Shown piece by piece: positions 1-6,857 of a stretch of 10,920 nt of DNA. Position 1 is the first letter of the stretch. Each line of letters begins with the position of its first letter. Below the pieces are notes generated by a model. The model did not search any database. It was not told the origin of the DNA and worked only from the letters and a program-made list of their open reading frames with translations. Made by a program: the position numbers and the translations under genes. This stretch comes from Planctomycetota bacterium (GTDB taxonomy: Bacteria; Planctomycetota; UBA1135; GCA-002686595): positions 1 to 10,920 of the forward strand of contig WTJQ01000086.1 in NCBI GenBank assembly GCA_011524785.1, in the 5' to 3' direction.

Positions 1-1
1 C

Positions 2-2959
2 CTCGACAGCTCACGCCCCGAGCCGTTCCCTGGTGCGACCGCCGAGGCCCTGCTCACGGCTGCGCAGGCCTATCGGGAGAAGGGCGCGACCGAGGCCGAG
101 CTCGGGGCCCTGCTCGAGCTCACGGGCCTTGCCCCCACCCTGAGCGGGACCGCCTGGCTACGGCTCTCCCAGCTCCAGGAGACCGTTCGCAACGCGGGCT
201 TCCGCGTGCCCGAGGAGAGCCTGGCTCGAGCCATGGCCCTCCTGCCGGCAACTGCGTGGGACCACGTGGAGCACTGGAAGGAGCTCGGCCTCCTGAGCCT
301 GCGTGCCGAGTCGCGCTCCGTGCGGACGATGCGGCAGGCGATCCAGAGCGGCGCGGCCAACCTGAGGGACCACGGCCCCGCGGGTCGCTTCCTGCTCGCG
401 GAGAGCCTGCTGGACGAGGACAACGTACCGGTGGCCCTGGGCGTCACGCGGCGCCTGCGTCAGGACTACCCCGGGCTCGTCCCCGCGCTCGACCTCGAGC
501 TGGAGTGCCTCTTCGCCGCCGGCATGCGGCGCCAGGCTGCCAACGTGCTGCTGGAGCGCCTCGAGCTGACCGGCCCGGATCCTCGCTTCCGCGCCTTCGT
601 GGACCGCTTCGGCGTGTGGAGCCTGACCGACGACCAGTACGCCCGGCTCGTGGATCGCGACCCCCTCGGGGAGGGCCGCCTCACCGTTGCCGCGCGCGCC
701 CTGGAGGAGGGAGCCCCCGCCGAGGCGCTCCTGGCCCTCGGGACCGCTCGACGCCCGGAGCACGATGCCCCGGAGCACGACCTCCTGCGCTCCGACGCTC
801 TGGTCCAGCTGGGTCGACCGGTCCCCGCCTCGCGGGCCGCGGCCCTCGCCTTGAACTCCTCTCGCACCCGCGGCCAGGCCTGGCTGCGGCTGGTGGAGTC
901 CCGGCTCGCCGGCGACGCCGAGAACCTCGACATCACCCTCGACGTGTTCCTCGACCAGCCCGCGGAGGACCTGAGCGAGGCTCCCCTGATCGAGATCGTC
1001 GATGCCCTGCTGGGCGCGACCCGCGCAGCAGCCGCCCTGCGAGTGGCCGAGCGCCTCGACGCCGCTCCGGAGACGCGCAGCCCCGAGCTGCTCCAGCGCA
1101 TCGCGCTCTGCGCCGCGATCCTGGACGACCGGGAGCTGCTGGACACCACCCTCGACCGGTGGGAGGCCTTCCGCGGGGACGGCGTCGTCGAGCTGCTGCG
1201 GGTGGCCCTCGCGCTGGAGGACGAGGACTGGCGCGCCCTGCCGGCCCTCGCGACGCCGCTGAGCAACACCCCTCTGGCAGCGAAGGACCCCTGGGTCTCG
1301 TTCCTCGCCGACATCTGCCGCGAGCAGCCGGAGCGAGCCCTCGAGACCGCACTCGCCCAGGTCCGGACGCGCCCGGAGTCCACCGACTGGAACCTCTCGC
1401 TGGGACTCGTGCAGGCACTGCTCGGCCAGCCCCTGGACCTGCCCGCGCCCCTCGGGCCGCAGGCAGAGGAGCAGCTCGCGAGCCTGCTCTCCCAGGACGG
1501 CGCCGCGCTGGACCCGCGCCGGGTGCTGCGGCTCCTCGCCGCGAGCCGCGTGGGCGGCTGGGGCCTCTGGGCCCTGCCGCGCATCGCCGACCTCGCTGCC
1601 AACCCGCCGGGCCTGTGGGAGCTCCTCCTGGCCGAGCAGGCCCAGGCAGGTCTCGGCCAGAGCGAGCTCGCGAACGAGGTGCGCAACCTGCTCTCGGCCC
1701 GCTTCCCCCGCTGCGCGCCGGTCTGGGTCCGCAGGGAGGCGGCGGCGGTCCGCGAGGCCATGGGAGACGCGTGGGCCCCCGAGGTGCACGCCCTGCGCGC
1801 CGCGCGCCTGCAGGCCTGCGGCCTGACCGAGACCGGTGAGCCGGGCCGGGACGTCGTCGACCGCGCCCTCCTCGCCGTGGCCTCCGGGCGCGAGGCTGGG
1901 GCCGTTCGGCTGCTGACGGAGGCCGTCACAGCCACCGAGGATCTCCACGAGGCCGCGTGGCTGCTCGCGCGACTGGAGCTCCGTGACGGCAAGCCCCTCC
2001 GGGCCCTCGGCCGCCTGCTCCCCACCTGGAACGCCCTCTACCCCACGGAGGACGAGGCGCCCACCAGCGGTAGCCCGAGGACCCTGGAGCTGCTCGAGGT
2101 GATCGAGGCAGCTCGCACCGCCCGCTCGGGCGCCCTCTCGGGCGAGGACGCCCTGCGGATCCTCCAGGAGATGGTCGAGCGTGCCCCCCACGACCCGTGG
2201 CTGGCCCTCGCCCAGGTACGCACGCTGCTCCTGGACGACCCTCGCAACCGCGACCTGGCGGCGACGCGGGCCCGGACCCGCCTGGTCGAGCTGCGCCAGC
2301 GCATCGCGGAGCGCAACAGGGACGAGCCCCGGGCCCTCGAGGCCGAGGCCGCCGGCTCCGGTCACGCCTGGGGCGAGTGGCTCTCCGCCGTGTCCCCGCA
2401 GCTGGCGGTCGAGTTCCTGAGCCGCGAGCTGGTGCTCGAGCCCGGCGACACCACCGCCTGGATGCTGCGCGCCAAGGCCTCGACGACGCTCGGCGACCTC
2501 GATGCTGCGTCCGAGGACCTCGGCTTCCTCGAGGAGGCCGCCGGCTCGCGGGAGGCCTCGCTGCGCGCCTCGGTCGTCCTCGCGAGCCGTGGCCCCCGGC
2601 CCGTCGTCCTGCGCGACCGCTTCGCACGGCTCAGCGAGGTCGCGCCCTTCGGCGAGTACGAGACGGCCGTGGTCGACTTCGCGCTGGGCTGGGCCGAGGC
2701 CCAGCAGGTCACGGGACGCGGCTCGCGCGCCCTGCGCCGACCGCGGGTCCACTGGCCCACCATCATCGCGGACCGCGAGGGGCCCGTCGCCCCCGAGGTG
2801 TTCGCGGCGGCCACCCTCTCGGCAGCGGCGAGCGCCGGCGAGGCCGGCGATCTCAAGTGGCTCGAGCAGGCCTCGACGGACATCCTGCGCCGCCGCCCCA
2901 GCCCCTACGTCGTGCCGCTGACCCGCGCGCTGCGAGGCCTGGCCGCGGTCGACGCCTGA
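2..2959 (+). CDS. Large helical-repeat (TPR-like) protein, 5' end missing
   Basis: The frame is open from base 2 to the TGA at 2957-2959, giving 985 visible residues. A GTG at 206 is an internal start candidate, but the reading upstream of it (alanine/leucine-rich helices with 'AYREKGATEAELGALLEL') has the same character, so the gene almost certainly begins off the left edge. The protein is nearly all alpha-helical, rich in Ala, Leu, Arg and Glu, with degenerate TPR-like helix pairs. The clearest lie near visible residues 145-190 and 800-850 ('ELVLEPGDTTAWMLRAKA' followed by a second helix). No enzyme motif, membrane segment or C-terminal PEP-CTERM sorting signal is seen; any signal peptide would be outside. 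It converges on an exosortase-type EPS operon. Such loci often carry a long TPR protein (PrsT, TIGR02917), so a scaffold role in EPS assembly or export is possible, but the orientation is opposite and the repeats are weak. The TPR-like call is fairly safe; the function is unknown. Confidence 0.8.
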   Translation, partial: LDSSRPEPFPGATAEALLTAAQAYREKGATEAELGALLELTGLAPTLSGTAWLRLSQLQETVRNAGFRVPEESLARAMALLPATAWDHVEHWKELGLLSLRAESRSVRTMRQAIQSGAANLRDHGPAGRFLLAESLLDEDNVPVALGVTRRLRQDYPGLVPALDLELECLFAAGMRRQAANVLLERLELTGPDPRFRAFVDRFGVWSLTDDQYARLVDRDPLGEGRLTVAARALEEGAPAEALLALGTARRPEHDAPEHDLLRSDALVQLGRPVPASRAAALALNSSRTRGQAWLRLVESRLAGDAENLDITLDVFLDQPAEDLSEAPLIEIVDALLGATRAAAALRVAERLDAAPETRSPELLQRIALCAAILDDRELLDTTLDRWEAFRGDGVVELLRVALALEDEDWRALPALATPLSNTPLAAKDPWVSFLADICREQPERALETALAQVRTRPESTDWNLSLGLVQALLGQPLDLPAPLGPQAEEQLASLLSQDGAALDPRRVLRLLAASRVGGWGLWALPRIADLAANPPGLWELLLAEQAQAGLGQSELANEVRNLLSARFPRCAPVWVRREAAAVREAMGDAWAPEVHALRAARLQACGLTETGEPGRDVVDRALLAVASGREAGAVRLLTEAVTATEDLHEAAWLLARLELRDGKPLRALGRLLPTWNALYPTEDEAPTSGSPRTLELLEVIEAARTARSGALSGEDALRILQEMVERAPHDPWLALAQVRTLLLDDPRNRDLAATRARTRLVELRQRIAERNRDEPRALEAEAAGSGHAWGEWLSAVSPQLAVEFLSRELVLEPGDTTAWMLRAKASTTLGDLDAASEDLGFLEEAAGSREASLRASVVLASRGPRPVVLRDRFARLSEVAPFGEYETAVVDFALGWAEAQQVTGRGSRALRRPRVHWPTIIADREGPVAPEVFAAATLSAAASAGEAGDLKWLEQASTDILRRRPSPYVVPLTRALRGLAAVDA

Positions 2960-2966
2960 TCAGGCG
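2953..2966. terminator. 14-bp perfect palindrome over two abutting stop codons; possible weak bidirectional terminator
   Basis: CGCCTGATCAGGCG reads the same on both strands. It contains the TGA of the + strand TPR gene (2957-2959) and, on the other strand, the TGA of the deacetylase gene (2960-2962). Folded as RNA it gives a 5-bp stem with a GATC loop. There is no T-tract on either side, so it is not a classical intrinsic terminator. It is the only inverted repeat visible at this convergent junction, and no spacer exists for another signal. A termination role is inferred. Confidence 0.35.
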
Positions 2967-3811
2967 AGGTCGCCCCGCGACGCCAGGAGCTCCTCCATCG
3001 TGACGCTGGGGAAGCGCTCCAGGAAGGCCTCCAGCTTCGCGAGCGTGGAGCCGAGGCCGACCCGGTGGCGGAACCGCTTGCTCAGCGGGGCCTCCACGCG
3101 CGGCTGGTCGGGATCCACCTCCCACGGGTGGAGGTAGGTGGCCGTCGGGCGCCCCATCCGCTCGAGCGAGGCGAAGAGCGCCCTATGGACGACCCCGGGG
3201 AGCAGCCGGAAGTAGCCCCCGCCCCCCACTGGCCAGTTCCGCCCGAGCAGCGGATAGGTCGAGACCGGGAACTCGACGAGGTCACCGGCCTCGGTCTCGA
3301 TGGTGGAGATCCCCGGCTCGAACCCGGGGACGCCATAGTCCGGGTGCCGGATCGGGTGCACGCTGGAGTCGTAGCGATAGCCCCGCTCGACGAGCACGTC
3401 GAAGGCCCACCAGGTGCGGCGCGTCAGGGTGAACGTACTCGCACGGAAGCCTCGCGGCCGGGGAGCGCCAGCAGCGGCCAGAGCCAGCTCGGTCCGCTCC
3501 AGGTCCTCGTGCAGAGCCGCGGGGTCGAGCTCCTGGAGGAAGCGGTGGTCGTACCCGTGCGAGGCGACCTCGTGGCCTCCGTCGATCACGCGGCGCACCA
3601 GGTCCGGGTGCCGCTCGGCGATCCACCCGAGGAAGAAGAAGGTGGCCCGGGCCTCGCGCCGCCGCAGGAGATCGAGGATGCGCCCCATGGCGAGCTCGAC
3701 CCGCGACTCGAGGCCGTCCCAGCTCTCCCGAGGGCATGCGTGGGCGTGGTTCGCGACCTGGAACCACTCCTCGACATCGAATGACAGGGTGTGCTGCGGA
3801 GGAAACGTCAC
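2960..3811 (-). CDS. Polysaccharide deacetylase, PEP-CTERM/exosortase-locus subfamily
   Basis: 283 residues, probably a cytoplasmic NodB-fold (carbohydrate esterase 4-like) deacetylase that removes acetyl groups from sugar residues of the EPS. Visible motifs: SFDVEEWF at 10-17 with D12 as likely catalytic base/metal ligand; SHGYDH at 84-89 giving metal-binding H85 and H89; the FRAS motif with R123; a glycine run before YFRLLP at 196-205; and YLHPWEVDPDQPR at 226-238. The last motif and the C-terminal part (DUF3473-like) are typical of the exosortase-locus subfamily (TIGR03006), whose length also matches. No signal peptide is seen. The start is the GTG at 3809-3811: it overlaps the glycosyltransferase stop by 4 bp (GTGA) and has a GGAGG ribosome site 7 nt upstream. 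It is the last gene of the operon and its stop directly abuts that of the convergent TPR gene. The family is confident; the exact substrate is not known. Confidence 0.93.
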   Translation of the reverse strand: MTFPPQHTLSFDVEEWFQVANHAHACPRESWDGLESRVELAMGRILDLLRRREARATFFFLGWIAERHPDLVRRVIDGGHEVASHGYDHRFLQELDPAALHEDLERTELALAAAGAPRPRGFRASTFTLTRRTWWAFDVLVERGYRYDSSVHPIRHPDYGVPGFEPGISTIETEAGDLVEFPVSTYPLLGRNWPVGGGGYFRLLPGVVHRALFASLERMGRPTATYLHPWEVDPDQPRVEAPLSKRFRHRVGLGSTLAKLEAFLERFPSVTMEELLASRGDLA

Positions 3812-4968
3812 CGAACGGCCTCCAGGGCATCGAGGACGCGCCGCACGTTCCCCCGCCAGGTCAGGTCCTGGCGCTCGAGGCTCGCCCGCGCCGTGAAGCC
3901 TAGGCGCGTCCTCAGGGTCCCGTCCCCAACGAGCTGAGCGCAGGCCTCCACGAGCGCGGCTCCGTCCCCCGGGGAAACGAGGAGGGCGTCCTCGCCGTGA
4001 GTGAGGACCTCGCGCAGGTTCGGCTGGTCGGGAGCCACGGTGGCGAGGCCGGCCGCCATGTACTCATGGAGCTTGAGGGGGCTGGCGTAGGGATTGATCG
4101 CAGGCACGAGCGCCACGTCGAAGGCGGGGAGGAGAGCCGGGATGCGAGCGTGGCGCCGCGGTCCCGGGAGGTGGAGGCGGTCGGTGACCCCGACGCGAGC
4201 CGCAGCCTCAAAGAGGTTCGGAACGGCCGGCCCCCCGCCGACGACAACGAGGTGAGCCTCCGCGAGGGCGGGGCTCGCGAGCCCCTCGACGACGAGGTCG
4301 AGGCGGTGCCAGTCCCGCACCCACCCCACGAAGCCCAGCACGGGGGCGGCGCTCGGGAGGCCCAGGTCCTGGCGCGCGGCCGCAGGGTCAGGCCTCTCAT
4401 AGGCCTCCAGGTCGACGCCGTTGGGCGTCACCACGAGCCGCGCGGGGTCAACGCCCAGGTCCTCGAGCATGCGCCCCAGGACACCGCTCACGACGCAGAC
4501 GAGGTCCGCCCGCGTGAAGATCGAGCGCTCGGCTCGGCGCGCGAGCCCCTCGAGGTGCAGCCCGCGGGTCCGGGAGAGCTCGTCCACCATGGGCGAGTTG
4601 ACCTCGAGCACCAGCGGGATCCCCAGGCTCCGCGCCGCGAGGACGCCGCCGCGATTGCCGAACGCGTAGCGCTCGTACAGCAGGTCCGGGCTCCAGGAGC
4701 GCCCCGCGCGCACGAGGCGCCGTGCTGCGGGCCACGTGTAGGCATGCTCGGCCACCTCTCGAACGAGGTTCGGAACGCGAAGGAGTCGGGAGAAGCGGCC
4801 CTCGCCCGCCGGGGACTCCTCGGAGCGGTCGGGCTCGTCGGCGCGAGCAACGAGGGCCTCCTCCAGCACCTCGTGCCCCTCGGCCCGGAACGCGGCGATC
4901 ATGCGCCGGATGTGCACCGCCTGGCCATCCTCGGCCTGCGTGCGGTGGTGGTAGAGGACGCGCGTCAC
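3808..4968 (-). CDS. GT4-family glycosyltransferase
   Basis: 386 residues with a GT-B, glycosyltransferase family 4 layout. It would transfer a sugar from a nucleotide donor to the growing lipid-linked EPS unit in the cytoplasm. The N-terminal acceptor domain starts TRVLYHHRTQAEDGQAVHIRR (residues 2-22). The donor domain begins near TPNGVD (181-186), then the GFVGWV strand (212-217), VVGGGP (242-247), and the signature SPLKLHEYMAAG (296-307) with E302, followed by PNLRE (316-320). The first glutamate of the usual EX7E motif is not present (Tyr294 there), as in other 'SPxKL.EYMA' members. The frame stays open upstream to 5469, but that part lies inside the amidotransferase gene; the GTG at 4966-4968 is chosen because it overlaps the amidotransferase TGA (GTGA), has GAGGAG 8 nt upstream, and gives a normal GT4 N-terminus. 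The sugar specificity cannot be read from sequence. Confidence 0.92.
   Translation of the reverse strand: MTRVLYHHRTQAEDGQAVHIRRMIAAFRAEGHEVLEEALVARADEPDRSEESPAGEGRFSRLLRVPNLVREVAEHAYTWPAARRLVRAGRSWSPDLLYERYAFGNRGGVLAARSLGIPLVLEVNSPMVDELSRTRGLHLEGLARRAERSIFTRADLVCVVSGVLGRMLEDLGVDPARLVVTPNGVDLEAYERPDPAAARQDLGLPSAAPVLGFVGWVRDWHRLDLVVEGLASPALAEAHLVVVGGGPAVPNLFEAAARVGVTDRLHLPGPRRHARIPALLPAFDVALVPAINPYASPLKLHEYMAAGLATVAPDQPNLREVLTHGEDALLVSPGDGAALVEACAQLVGDGTLRTRLGFTARASLERQDLTWRGNVRRVLDALEAVR
3819..3823 (-). promoter_or_regulatory. Ribosome binding site of the deacetylase gene
   Basis: GGAGG on the - strand lies 7 nt before the GTG start at 3811, inside the last codons of the glycosyltransferase gene. 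It decides for the GTG start and supports coupled translation across the GTGA overlap. Confidence 0.7.
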
Positions 4969-6851
4969 GCTGCCAGCTCCTCGCAGTCGTGGCGGCGCCG
5001 CCAGGCCTCCAGGACCAGCAGGCCCCAGAGGGCGAGCGCGTGGTCCCGACGACCGGACGCGTGCTCGCGCTCGAGCCTCTCGACGGCGCCAGCATCGAAC
5101 CAGCGCGGAGGGAGGGAGCTCAGGTGGTCGCGGAGGGCGGACCGCAGCGGCCCCCTGAGCCAGGAGGCGAGGGGGATGTCGAAGCCGCGCTTCCTGCCGC
5201 CCAGGACCCGCGGCTCCAAGCGCGTCCCGAGGGCCTCGCGCAGGGCCACCTTCCCCACGCCGCCACGCACCTTGCGGTCGAGCGGGAGCCCGAGGAAGCG
5301 CTCCACGAGGCGGTGGTCCAGGAGCGGGACCCTGACCTCGAGGCCCACGGCCATGGAGGCGCGATCGACCTTCACGAGGAGCTGGTCGGGGAGGGTGGTC
5401 TGCAGGTCCGCGTACTGCGTCCGGAACAGCGGGCAGGTCGTCCGTGGCGCGGCGTAGTGCACCGCCCACGCAGCGAACGCATCGTGCCCTCGCAGCTCCT
5501 GCCTGAGGCTGGGGTGCAGCAGGGCATCGACCTCCGCTCGCGTGAGCACCGCGGCGCTGTCGAACGCCGCACGCGCAGGATCGGCGCCCACGCGCTGGAG
5601 GAAGGTCTTGCCGCGGAGGAACGCCGGGCCGCCGTGCACCGTGGGATGAAGGGCACCGGCGAGTCCGGCCAGGCCACGCAGGGGTCCAAGGGCACCCCGC
5701 ACACGCGCCTCCCAGACCTCGTGGAGGTAGCGGCGGTAGCCCCCGAAGACCTCGTCGCCGCCGTCGCCCGAGAGGGCCACCGTCACACTCTCACGCGCCG
5801 TCCGGCTGACGAGCCACGTGGCGAGGTCGCTGGGGTCCGCGTGGGGCTCGTCGAAGTGCCAGGGGAGGACGTCGAGGGCGGTCTGCGGATCGGGTTGCTG
5901 GACCGCGACCTCGTGCCGTGCCCCAAGGCGCGCGGCGGTGAGGCGGGCGAGCTCCATTTCGTCGAAGGCCTTCTCCTCGAAGGACACCGTGCAGAGGCGA
6001 GGGGGCTCGTCAGCACCGCGAGCCATCGCATCGGCGACCCCCGCCGAGTCGACGCCACCCGAGAGGAAGCCGCCGAGAGGGACATCCGCCATGAGCCGCG
6101 CCTCGACAGCGCGGTCCAGGTGCTCGAGCACCTCGTCCTTCCGGTCTCGAGGACCCGGCGCCTCGTCGGGCGGCGACCACCAGACACGCGGAACGACGGG
6201 CTCGTCCACCGCGACGTCGATGAGGTGCCCAGGGCGGAGGCAATGGATGTCCTCCCAGGCGGAGTGGCGCCCCCCCACGTGGCCGCGCTGCAGGTAGTGC
6301 ACGAGCGCCTCCCCTCGCAGCCGGCGCGGGAAGCGGCCCGAGGCCAGCAGGGCCTTGGCCTCACTGGCGAACCAGAGCGCCCCGTCCCTGCGCGCCCAGT
6401 AGAGCGGCTTCAGGCCGAGTCGATCGCGAGCCAAGAGGGTCCGCGGCTGGCCCGGAGTGCGCAGGTCGACCACGGCCAGGGCGAACATCCCCTCGAGGCG
6501 CTCCAGCATCGCTGGCCCCTCGTGAAGGTAGAGCTGGAGGGCGACCTCCATGTCGCTCCGGCTGCGGAAGCTCGCCCCGCGCTCGAGCAGCTCCTCACGC
6601 AGGCCTGCATGGTTGTAGAGCTCGCCGTTCCCCACGAGGGCAACGCGCCCGCAGGCGGAGACGAAGGGCTGGTCCCCGGCCGCGAGGTCCACGATGGCGA
6701 GGCGACGGAAGCCCAGGGCGACACCGCCCTGCTCGAAGTAGCCCTCGCCGTCGGGCCCCCGATGGACGAGCGTGCGCGTCATCCGCCGGAGGAGGACCGG
6801 ATCGACCTCCCGCCTGGGGTCGTCATGGACCCATCCGGTGAAGCCGCACAC
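4965..6851 (-). CDS. Glutamine-dependent amidotransferase, asparagine synthase family (exosortase-A associated)
   Basis: 628 residues. The N-terminal class II glutaminase domain frees ammonia from glutamine: Cys2 is the nucleophile, with R49 in GFRRLAIVD, GNGELYN at 74-80, and RSD at 98-100. The C-terminal synthetase domain adenylates a carboxyl group with ATP: PP-loop SGGVDS at 264-269, SGDGGDEVFGGYRRY at 361-375, LPDQLLVKVDRASMA at 487-501 and the LEVRVPLLDH stretch after it, and KRGFDIP at 554-560. All expected active-site motifs are present, so it looks functional. The length and its place between EPS genes fit the XrtA/PEP-CTERM amidotransferase subfamily (TIGR03108) better than housekeeping AsnB. 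The likely product is an amidated sugar acid or other EPS precursor; this is inference. The start is GTG at 6849-6851, which places Cys2 correctly, 6 bp after the ligase stop. The gene has no TTA, CTA or TCA codons. Confidence 0.92.
   Translation of the reverse strand: MCGFTGWVHDDPRREVDPVLLRRMTRTLVHRGPDGEGYFEQGGVALGFRRLAIVDLAAGDQPFVSACGRVALVGNGELYNHAGLREELLERGASFRSRSDMEVALQLYLHEGPAMLERLEGMFALAVVDLRTPGQPRTLLARDRLGLKPLYWARRDGALWFASEAKALLASGRFPRRLRGEALVHYLQRGHVGGRHSAWEDIHCLRPGHLIDVAVDEPVVPRVWWSPPDEAPGPRDRKDEVLEHLDRAVEARLMADVPLGGFLSGGVDSAGVADAMARGADEPPRLCTVSFEEKAFDEMELARLTAARLGARHEVAVQQPDPQTALDVLPWHFDEPHADPSDLATWLVSRTARESVTVALSGDGGDEVFGGYRRYLHEVWEARVRGALGPLRGLAGLAGALHPTVHGGPAFLRGKTFLQRVGADPARAAFDSAAVLTRAEVDALLHPSLRQELRGHDAFAAWAVHYAAPRTTCPLFRTQYADLQTTLPDQLLVKVDRASMAVGLEVRVPLLDHRLVERFLGLPLDRKVRGGVGKVALREALGTRLEPRVLGGRKRGFDIPLASWLRGPLRSALRDHLSSLPPRWFDAGAVERLEREHASGRRDHALALWGLLVLEAWRRRHDCEELAA
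4977..4982 (-). promoter_or_regulatory. Ribosome binding site of the glycosyltransferase gene
   Basis: GAGGAG on the - strand lies 8 nt before the GTG start at 4968, within the last codons (Glu-Glu-Leu) of the amidotransferase gene. It settles the start against the longer open frame. Confidence 0.65.
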
Positions 6852-6857
6852 GCTGGC

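Noticed and set aside
206..208. GTG at 206 as the true start of the TPR-like protein.
   Set aside because: The frame continues upstream to the window edge with the same helical, Ala/Leu-rich character, and no ribosome site precedes the GTG.
158..2752. An 864-codon open frame on the - strand opposite the TPR-like gene.
   Set aside because: It is codon-aligned with the + strand gene and is explained in the same way by absence of TTA, CTA and TCA codons. The + strand reading has regular helical-repeat character; the - strand reading is Gly/Arg/Gln-rich without pattern. As the TPR-like gene lacks a named family match, a slight doubt remains.
2869..2956. Possible PEP-CTERM sorting signal at the end of the TPR-like protein.
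   Set aside because: There is no Pro-Glu-Pro motif followed by a membrane segment and basic cluster; the end is an ordinary Ala/Arg/Leu helix.
4969..5469. N-terminal extension of the glycosyltransferase to the first start of its open frame (553 residues).
   Set aside because: The extra part lies wholly inside the amidotransferase gene, is Pro/Arg/Gly-rich, and lacks family resemblance. The GTG at 4968 has a ribosome site and gives a normal GT4 start.
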